Of a DNA stretch of 10,744 nt, positions 6,573 to 10,744 are shown one piece after another. This DNA is from Hyphomicrobiales bacterium (GTDB taxonomy: Bacteria > Pseudomonadota > Alphaproteobacteria > Rhizobiales > Xanthobacteraceae), in the NCBI GenBank assembly GCA_017304505.1, contig JAFKKQ010000321.1:1-10744 (forward strand), in the 5' to 3' direction. The stretch's first letter is position 1. Each line of letters opens with the position of its first letter. The notes under the pieces were generated by a model. It did no database searches. It was not told the DNA's origin and worked only from the letters and a program-made list of their open reading frames with translations. Position numbers and translations under genes: made by a program.

Positions 6573-7658
6573 CTAGCTTGCCTCACCACTTGCTGCGACG
6601 CCGTGGCGCAAGCGGCGCCAGCCAGTGATGATAAGGCCCGCCGACGTCAGCAGCCACGCGGCGAGCGCGATCCACACCATCACCCGCGATAGTGCGGCAA
6701 GCAGCGTCATATCGGCAGCATGCGACAACCGCAGGCTTGCCAGCGCATACATGCCGAGCGGAAACACCAGGCTCCAGAACAGCGGCGTATAGGTGAGCGG
6801 CAGACGGTGCACGCCGTGCGTCCAAACGCCGAATACGACGAGCAGCGGAATCCACCACGTCGCCCACGCCCACATGATCAGCGTGACACTGTCGATGAAC
6901 GGCCGCATGGCCTGCAGGAACGGCACCGGCGCGTCGGTAAGGATGATCAGCGCGCCGGCATTGGTGCTGATCGCCGCGGCCCCCATCACCACCCAGAGCA
7001 TCGGCGTGATATGCTGCGGCTGCACGTCCGAGAAGAACAGGCGCTGTGCGAACAGCACGATGAAGATGGCGTAAAGCACGACGCCGACGCCCCACAGCAT
7101 GTGCCCGAAGATCATCACATAGGGCGCCGCCGCGCCGAGATTCGGCGCGACAACGATGCCGTGGATCGCCACCGCCTCCGTCGCGACGATGGCGATCAGC
7201 CAGCCGCCGAAAATGATGTCGGCGCGCGACGCCGTGTTGAAGAAGATCAGAATGGCAAAGCTGAGATAGATCAGCAGCAGCCAGACGCTCAGCGCGCCGA
7301 TCCACATCACGAGCGCCATGGTGGTGAAACCGCGCAGGTCCAAACCCACGCCAAGCACGTCGGTCGCGGCAACCAGGGTGAAAAACGCGAACACCAGCCG
7401 CGGCTCGGTGAGATCGCGCCAGACCGCGCGCGGGAAACAGGCGATGCGGACGAGCGTCATGGCAAGCAGCACGCCATAGGCGACGGCGTTGATCGCCAGC
7501 AGTGCGTCCGAGATGCCGCGCTGGCCTTCGAAGAACATCGCATTGGCGATGATGCCGGTTGCCATCACCAGCGCGAAATAGCCCGGGTAGAGCGCGGCCA
7601 CGCCGTCCCGGCACCAATCCCGCCAATGCGATGCGGACGGAGCGTGCGAGGCAGACAT
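6573..7658 (-). CDS. TDT family (TehA/Mae1/SLAC1-like) transporter or anion channel
   Basis: A 361-residue membrane protein with about ten hydrophobic segments. The opening ALYPGYFALVMATGIIANAM matches the first helix of the telluride-resistance/dicarboxylate transporter family. Later segments such as IFGHMLWGVGVVLYAIFIVLFAQRLF and YTPLFWSLVFPLGMYALASLRLS also fit. Family members move C4-dicarboxylates, tellurite, sulfite or small anions; the substrate here is unknown. The start is ATG 7658, with AGGA nine bases before it and a good promoter at 7732-7705. A longer open frame to 7832 runs through that promoter and is not credible. It is the first gene of a probable run with the glycosyltransferase and acyltransferase homologue. 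Its promoter and first 23 codons are duplicated at 8604-8752. Confidence 0.88.
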   Translation of the reverse strand: MSASHAPSASHWRDWCRDGVAALYPGYFALVMATGIIANAMFFEGQRGISDALLAINAVAYGVLLAMTLVRIACFPRAVWRDLTEPRLVFAFFTLVAATDVLGVGLDLRGFTTMALVMWIGALSVWLLLIYLSFAILIFFNTASRADIIFGGWLIAIVATEAVAIHGIVVAPNLGAAAPYVMIFGHMLWGVGVVLYAIFIVLFAQRLFFSDVQPQHITPMLWVVMGAAAISTNAGALIILTDAPVPFLQAMRPFIDSVTLIMWAWATWWIPLLVVFGVWTHGVHRLPLTYTPLFWSLVFPLGMYALASLRLSHAADMTLLAALSRVMVWIALAAWLLTSAGLIITGWRRLRHGVAASGEAS

Positions 7659-7735
7659 GAGCGTGTGTCCTGGGTCGGCAGGAGGGGCGCGCGGCGCGCC
7701 CACCGATCTAGCGGCCCCCACGCAATTGTCAAACG
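7588..7735 (-). repeat. Direct repeat copy A: promoter, leader and first codons of the TDT gene
   Basis: This 148-base segment matches 8604-8752 in the same orientation, with about ten mismatches and one single-base indel counted by eye. It includes the -35 and -10 boxes, the GC-rich 5' leader with a near-perfect palindrome GGGCGCGC-G-GCGCGCCC (7685-7701), the start codon and codons 1-23 of the TDT transporter. Copy A is taken as the source because here the coding part continues into a full gene. Confidence 0.85.
7705..7732 (-). promoter_or_regulatory. Promoter of the TDT transporter (copy A)
   Basis: The minus strand has a perfect -35 TTGACA (7732-7727) and, 13 bases after TTGACAA, GCTAGATC (7712-7705). 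The latter matches the Caulobacter housekeeping -10 consensus GCTANAWC at every position. The leader to ATG 7658 would be about 40 bases. The same boxes and spacing are kept in copy B although flanking bases differ. Confidence 0.65.
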
Positions 7736-7847
7736 GCAGGGCGCCAAGACCGCTTGTCCATCCCCGAGCGCCTGTGGCCCTTGGCGAAACGGCACGCGCG
7801 GAACAGGCGCGGACCGGGCTTTCCCGCGGCAACCTAGCGGCACGTCC

Positions 7848-8600
7848 TCATTCCAGCGGATGGAACGCCGCACCGGAGAGGACATCGGCGGCGCCGACAA
7901 GGCGCAGCAGCGACGGCGTGTTGCGCGAGAAGTAGCGCCACGCCGCGGCATAGTCGTCGCCGAAGCGCCGCCACGTCTGCACCCTGTCGCGCGGGCGAAG
8001 CCACCGGGCAGAGGGAGGCGCGGCACGCACCTCCACCGGCACCTTGCGGACGACGCCGCAGCCATAGTCAGTGTCGACCGTGAGATAGCGCAGGTCCGCG
8101 CGGCCCAGCACGAAATCGAGATAAGCTTTGTAAGTGACGCCACACCATGAACCGGGCGTGAACTCAGGCCGCGCCAGCGATTCATCCGGCGGCAGGCAAT
8201 CGTGCACCACCAGTGCGCCGCCGGGCTCAAGCATGGTGAAGGCTTCGGCGATGTCGCGATACGACTGCTCGTAGCCGTGATAGGGGTCGACCAGCATAAT
8301 GTCGAAACGCACGCCTTCGGCTGCGATGGCAGTAAGCGCCGGCGAAATGTCGAGGCCGGCGCAGGCGTAGTCGATCGGCTGGCCGTCGGAGAAATCGGGC
8401 GGCAGATTGTAGAGCAGCCGCCTGCACACGGCGAGGCGGCCACGTTTGATCTCGTGGTGATAGAGCCCGGTGGTCGAGGTGGCGATCTCAAGATAGCGGC
8501 TGTAGCCGAAACGATCCATCAGGCGATGGACGATGTCCATCTTGCCGAGCGCCGGGCTTTCCGCCGATCGCTGCGGCGAGCGCCAGAAAGGGACGAACAT
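7848..8600 (-). CDS. Class I SAM-dependent methyltransferase (Methyltransf_24-like)
   Basis: A 250-residue soluble protein. The segment YLEIATSTTG (36-45) stands where motif I of the Rossmann fold binds S-adenosylmethionine. FDIMLVDPYHGYEQSYRD (99-116) and LEPGGALVVHDC (124-135) are the D-x-H-x-Y and PGG-HD signatures of the Methyltransf_24 type, which includes sugar and natural-product methylases. The acceptor cannot be read; the glycan genes nearby make a surface sugar one possibility. ATG 8600 is chosen; M21 is an alternative. It has no Shine-Dalgarno sequence of its own. Instead, a 23-codon leader ORF copied from the TDT gene stops two bases before the ATG, so start by translational coupling is likely. 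A 189-base gap separates its stop from the TDT ATG and contains only the TDT promoter and part of repeat A. Confidence 0.82.
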   Translation of the reverse strand: MFVPFWRSPQRSAESPALGKMDIVHRLMDRFGYSRYLEIATSTTGLYHHEIKRGRLAVCRRLLYNLPPDFSDGQPIDYACAGLDISPALTAIAAEGVRFDIMLVDPYHGYEQSYRDIAEAFTMLEPGGALVVHDCLPPDESLARPEFTPGSWCGVTYKAYLDFVLGRADLRYLTVDTDYGCGVVRKVPVEVRAAPPSARWLRPRDRVQTWRRFGDDYAAAWRYFSRNTPSLLRLVGAADVLSGAAFHPLE

Positions 8601-8602
8601 TG

Positions 8603-8674
8603 CTAAAGCGCGGCCACGCCGCACCGGCACCAATCCCACCAATGCGATGCGGACGGAGCGTGCGAGGCAGACAT
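8603..8674 (-). CDS. Leader peptide ORF derived from the TDT transporter N-terminus (23 codons)
   Basis: The peptide MSASHAPSASHWWDWCRCGV plus AAL differs from the first 23 residues of the TDT transporter at only two places (R13W, D18C). It ends at TAG 8605-8603, exactly where the repeat ends. The reading frame is intact across the whole copied part. The methyltransferase ATG comes after only two more bases (TAG-CA-ATG). The copy's Shine-Dalgarno is GGGA rather than AGGA. It is either a gene-start fragment with no role or a translated leader that couples ribosomes into the methyltransferase. Confidence 0.45.
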   Translation of the reverse strand: MSASHAPSASHWWDWCRCGVAAL

Positions 8675-8752
8675 GAGCGTGTGTCCCGGATTGGCAGGAG
8701 GGAGCGCGCGGCGCGCCCATCGATCTAGCGGTCCCAACGCAATTGTCAAACG
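8604..8752 (-). repeat. Direct repeat copy B: promoter segment placed ahead of the methyltransferase
   Basis: Second copy of 7588-7735, about 93 percent identical by eye. Homology stops abruptly inside the TDT coding sequence just after codon 23 on one side, and after the -35 box (around 8752) on the other. No inverted terminal repeats or flanking target duplications were evident at the borders. Confidence 0.85.
8722..8749 (-). promoter_or_regulatory. Promoter of the methyltransferase (copy B)
   Basis: Identical boxes to copy A: TTGACA (8749-8744), 13 bases after TTGACAA, then GCTAGATC (8729-8722). Transcription would run through the leader ORF at 8674-8603 into the methyltransferase. It is divergent from the promoter candidate at 8795. 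Confidence 0.6.
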
Positions 8753-8794
8753 CCGTCGGCGCGTCTGCCATCCCAAAAAGCAGCGCAAATCCCT

Positions 8795-8823
8795 TTGACA
8801 GCGCGGCGCCGAGCGCCGACAAG
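8795..8823 (+). promoter_or_regulatory. Candidate promoter of the 78-residue protein
   Basis: A perfect -35 TTGACA (8795-8800) lies upstream of the small gene. The expected -10 position, 17 bases on, reads GACAAG (8818-8823), a poor match. If used, transcription would start very close to ATG 8829, giving a leaderless or nearly leaderless mRNA. That fits the absence of any Shine-Dalgarno sequence before this ATG. Confidence 0.3.
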
Positions 8824-8828
8824 CCCCC

Positions 8829-9065
8829 ATGGCAAAAAAACCCGGCACCAATCCCAAGGGCGAGTTCGTGTTTTTCGATGTCGTCTACGAGGACGGCTCG
8901 CAGCGCTCCAACCGGCGCGTGCCGGCCGATCTGCTCGGCGGCCTTGACAAGGACGAGCCCGCACGCGGCTTCATCATCGAACAGGATCGCGAGATCGCGG
9001 AAAAATCCGGCCGTGCTCCGCTCGCGATCAAGAGCCTGAGCCGCGCGGGCGGGAAGAAGAAATAG
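8829..9065 (+). CDS. Small protein of unknown function (78 residues)
   Basis: A charged, soluble protein with no signal peptide or membrane segment. It begins MAKKPGTNPKGEFVFFDVVY and ends in a basic GGKKK tail. The middle part holds a predicted beta hairpin (FVFFDVVYEDGSQRSNRRV) followed by an acidic/basic helix (IIEQDREIAEKSGRAP). Codon choice with strongly G/C third positions, and a terminator right after it, support a real gene. I recognise no named family; it looks like a lineage-specific conserved hypothetical. The many lysines and arginines would allow nucleic-acid binding, but nothing in the sequence proves it. It is divergent from the methyltransferase and convergent with the outer-membrane protein gene. 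Confidence 0.75.
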   Translation: MAKKPGTNPKGEFVFFDVVYEDGSQRSNRRVPADLLGGLDKDEPARGFIIEQDREIAEKSGRAPLAIKSLSRAGGKKK

Positions 9066-9131
9066 CCCGCGCGCAACAGTGAAAGGGCGGGTGCCCGGCC
9101 CACCGCCAAACCACGAAACGAAATCAAACCA

Positions 9132-9159
9132 AAAGGCCCTCCCGCAAGGGAGGGCCTTT
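9132..9159. terminator. Bidirectional rho-independent terminator
   Basis: A perfect 12-base-pair stem (9132-9143 with 9148-9159) closes a GCAA tetraloop. It is followed by a T-rich tail on the plus strand (TTTCTT) and by TTTTGGTTTG on the minus strand. It lies between the convergent small gene and outer-membrane protein gene and should serve both. Confidence 0.88.
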
Positions 9160-9193
9160 CTTATCGGCGTTCAAGTGTCGGAAGCGCCGACTC

Positions 9194-9901
9194 TCACCAA
9201 AGCTTGTAGTTCACGCCGACCTTGAACACGTGGGCCGTGTCGTTGATGCCCGAGGTCACGGTCCCGGGACCGATAGGAACGACGAAATCGACGTTGTCCC
9301 GGCCAAAGTCCATGAAGTTATATTCCGAGAAGCCGGACCAGTGTTCGTTGAACTTGTACTCAACGCCGGCGCCAATCAGGTAGCCGAGGCGAGTTTCGGA
9401 CGCGGTCGACGAAAATACGCCCGGAATGCCGAAGCCGTAGTCCGCATCCATCCAGACAGCGCCGCCCTTCACGTAAGCCAACGTGCGATCGTTGACGACA
9501 CCGCCGACGCGACCGGTGATTGATGCGTACCAATTGGCGCTGCCCGAACACGTGAACGTTCCCAAGCAAGGCGAGTCGCCGCTAATGCCGGATCCTGTGA
9601 AGGCACCTTCGATACCATAGACCAGCCAGCCGGATTGGACGTTGTAACCGATCTGCCCGCCGCCAATCACGCCGCTCCCCGAGCCATTCGCGATCGCAAT
9701 GGTAGGACCGCCGATATTAGCGTTAGAATCAGACGTTCCTAGCCCGGCGCCGATGTGCGCGCCGACATAAAAGCCCGTCCATGTGGGAGCGTAGGCATGT
9801 GGCGGGGCCTTGTAGACCGATGCCGGCAGATCGGCCGAAAGCGCCGGCGTTGCGGCAAGCGCAAATGCGGCAACCGAAGCGAGTAGAAGTCCACGCGTCA
9901 T
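9194..9901 (-). CDS. Outer-membrane beta-barrel protein, Omp25/31-like
   Basis: A 235-residue protein. The first 23 residues (MTRGLLLASVAAFALAATPA then LSA) form a signal peptide cleaved before DLP, the usual junction in this rhizobial family. The mature part has the entry motif WTGFYVGAHIGAGLG (first strand) and glycine-rich alternating strands such as SGVIGGGQIGYNVQSGWLVYGIEGAF. It also has YASITGRVGGVVNDRTLAYVKGG, the GYLIGAGVEYKFNEHWSGFSEYNFMDFG segment, and a terminal strand HVFKVGVNYKLW ending in an aromatic residue as needed for BAM assembly. Such eight-stranded barrels are abundant outer-membrane structural proteins. ATG 9901 is preferred, with GGAG eight bases upstream; the open frame extends to 10075 but that part is leader. 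Two cysteines in SPCLGTFTCSG may form a disulfide in a surface loop. Confidence 0.92.
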   Translation of the reverse strand: MTRGLLLASVAAFALAATPALSADLPASVYKAPPHAYAPTWTGFYVGAHIGAGLGTSDSNANIGGPTIAIANGSGSGVIGGGQIGYNVQSGWLVYGIEGAFTGSGISGDSPCLGTFTCSGSANWYASITGRVGGVVNDRTLAYVKGGAVWMDADYGFGIPGVFSSTASETRLGYLIGAGVEYKFNEHWSGFSEYNFMDFGRDNVDFVVPIGPGTVTSGINDTAHVFKVGVNYKLW

Positions 9902-10027
9902 ATTGAATTCTCCATTTCCAGGTGCCGCCATTAAGCTCCGATGACATCGTTCAACAAGACGAAGACCGCACGATCTGCACAATGCGCATAAGGTTTCTGT
10001 GTGTTGTGACCTGCTTGCAACTATTTG

Positions 10028-10085
10028 ATTATACAGCCGTATTATTGTACCGCGCAGATTTGCTACAACGCGCAAATGAAGTCAA
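10028..10085 (-). promoter_or_regulatory. Promoter region of the outer-membrane protein gene
   Basis: The 202-base gap 9902-10103 is AT-rich and holds two overlapping options on the minus strand. One is TTGACT (10085-10080) with CAAATC (10062-10057) 17 bases later. The other is a perfect TATAAT (10033-10028) lacking a good -35. Either leaves a 5' leader of more than 110 bases before ATG 9901, long enough for post-transcriptional control. No riboswitch fold was recognised. Confidence 0.35.
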
Positions 10086-10103
10086 AATGAAGGCGATGAT
10101 GTC

Positions 10104-10130
10104 AAAAAAATGCCCCGCCGAAGCAGGGCA
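10104..10130 (-). terminator. rpoD rho-independent terminator with UUCG loop
   Basis: On the minus strand TGCCCTGC, a TTCG loop and GCGGGGCA (10130-10111) form an eight-base-pair stem with one G-U pair, followed by seven T (10110-10104). The C(UUCG)G tetraloop is unusually stable. It begins 45 bases after the rpoD stop. Confidence 0.88.
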
Positions 10131-10175
10131 TCGTCACATTGTTGGATCGCTTTGATGCAGCTCGCCGCCTCGGCT

Positions 10176-10744
10176 TCAGTTGTCGAGGAACGACCGTAGC
10201 TTGCGGCTGCGCGAAGGATGCTTGAGCTTGCGCAGCGCCTTCGCCTCGATCTGACGAATGCGTTCGCGCGTCACGGAGAACTGCTGGCCAACCTCTTCCA
10301 GCGTGTGGTCGGTGTTCATGCCGATGCCGAAGCGCATGCGCAGCACGCGCTCCTCGCGCGGCGTGAGCGAGGCGAGCACGCGCGTCGTGGTCTCGCGCAG
10401 GTTCGACTGGATCGCGGCGTCGATCGGCAGGATGGCGTTCTTGTCCTCGATGAAATCACCGAGGTGCGAATCCTCCTCGTCGCCGATCGGCGTCTCGAGC
10501 GAGAGCGGCTCCTTGGCGATCTTGAGGACCTTGCGCACCTTCTCCAACGGCATGCCGAGCTTTTCGGCCAGCTCTTCCGCTGTCGGCTCCCGGCCGATCT
10601 CGTTGAGCATCTGCCGGCTGGTGCGCACGATCTTGTTGATCGTCTCGAGCATGTGCACCGGGATGCGGATGGTGCGCGCCTGGTCGGCGATGCTGCGCGT
10701 GATCGCCTGCCGGATCCACCACGTCGCATAGGTCGAGAACTTGT
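10176..10744 (-). CDS. rpoD: Housekeeping RNA polymerase sigma-70 factor RpoD (C-terminal part, 5' end outside window)
   Basis: The frame comes in from the right edge as [20 protein letters not shown], the sigma region 2.3-2.4 that melts and reads the -10 box. Region 3 follows ([44 protein letters not shown]), then the DFIEDKNA segment of region 3.2. Region 4 is [20 protein letters not shown] and the helix-turn-helix [20 protein letters not shown] that binds the -35 box. The C-terminus [12 protein letters not shown] is characteristic of primary sigma factors and distinguishes it from RpoH and group 2 factors. About 188 residues are visible; the N-terminal region 1 is beyond the window. A strong terminator follows. 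Identification is firm. Confidence 0.97.
   Translation of the reverse strand, partial: KFSTYATWWIRQAITRSIADQARTIRIPVHMLETINKIVRTSRQMLNEIGREPTAEELAEKLGMPLEKVRKVLKIAKEPLSLETPIGDEEDSHLGDFIEDKNAILPIDAAIQSNLRETTTRVLASLTPREERVLRMRFGIGMNTDHTLEEVGQQFSVTRERIRQIEAKALRKLKHPSRSRKLRSFLDN

Noticed and set aside
7659..7832. Upstream extension of the TDT transporter reading frame
   Set aside because: It would translate through the -35/-10 boxes and the GC palindrome; family homology and the AGGA site support ATG 7658.
6720..8150. 476-codon open frame on the plus strand across the TDT and methyltransferase genes
   Set aside because: It runs antisense through two well-supported genes and their intergenic promoter, and its composition (runs of H, R, D, Q) is typical of an antisense GC-rich frame.
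8601..8822. Upstream extension of the methyltransferase reading frame
   Set aside because: It covers repeat copy B in a frame different from the TDT frame and includes the promoter; no methyltransferase-like sequence precedes residue 75 of that frame.
8841..8856. Third partial match to the repeat: CCCGGCACCAATCCC at the start of the small gene
   Set aside because: Fifteen bases match 7606-7620, but the similarity ends sharply on both sides and the bases encode the small protein. A chance match in GC-rich DNA cannot be excluded.

Overview
The window is high-GC, densely coded DNA that looks like an alphaproteobacterium of the order Hyphomicrobiales, probably from the Bradyrhizobium/Rhodopseudomonas/Afipia group. 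The evidence is the protein families: a Bug-type solute-binding protein, an Omp25/31-like small beta-barrel with an ...LSA-DLP signal peptide, and an RpoD of alphaproteobacterial type. The control sites agree: a GTTC-N7-GTTC type LexA box, and promoters resembling the Caulobacter-type TTGAC/GCTANAWC consensus. This is a judgement by eye; no database search was possible.

Layout, left to right. 2-427 (+) is the C-terminal part of an MltB-type lytic transglycosylase whose start lies outside the window. 572-2183 (+) is an ABC-2 permease followed by its ATPase, of the polysaccharide/O-antigen export type. 2304-3275 (+) is an orphan tripartite-tricarboxylate-type periplasmic receptor. From 3491 the strand switches. 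3491-4600 (-) is a compact RecD2/Dda-like SF1 helicase preceded by a perfect alphaproteobacterial SOS box. 4702-7658 (-) reads, in transcription order, TDT/TehA-SLAC1 family transporter, family 2 glycosyltransferase, and an LpxL-like acyltransferase homologue; the last two overlap by four bases (GTGA). 7848-8600 (-) is a class I SAM methyltransferase. 8829-9065 (+) is a 78-residue protein of unknown function. 9194-9901 (-) is an outer-membrane beta-barrel protein. 10176 to the right edge (-) is the C-terminal part of the housekeeping sigma factor RpoD, followed by a UUCG-loop terminator.

Functionally, much of the window concerns the cell envelope: wall remodelling, glycan export, glycosyl and acyl transfer, an outer-membrane protein and two small-molecule uptake/efflux proteins. 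There is no single complete biosynthetic cluster. The helicase stands apart as a probable DNA-damage-response gene.

The two signals most worth following are (i) the LexA box that overlaps the helicase promoter, and (ii) a roughly 149-bp direct repeat (7588-7735 and 8604-8752). The repeat carries an identical promoter core plus the first 23 codons of the TDT transporter. In the second copy those codons end at a stop two bases before the methyltransferase ATG. That copy therefore looks like a duplicated or mobile promoter with a leader peptide driving an unrelated gene. I saw no CRISPR array, tRNA, rRNA, transposase or phage gene.
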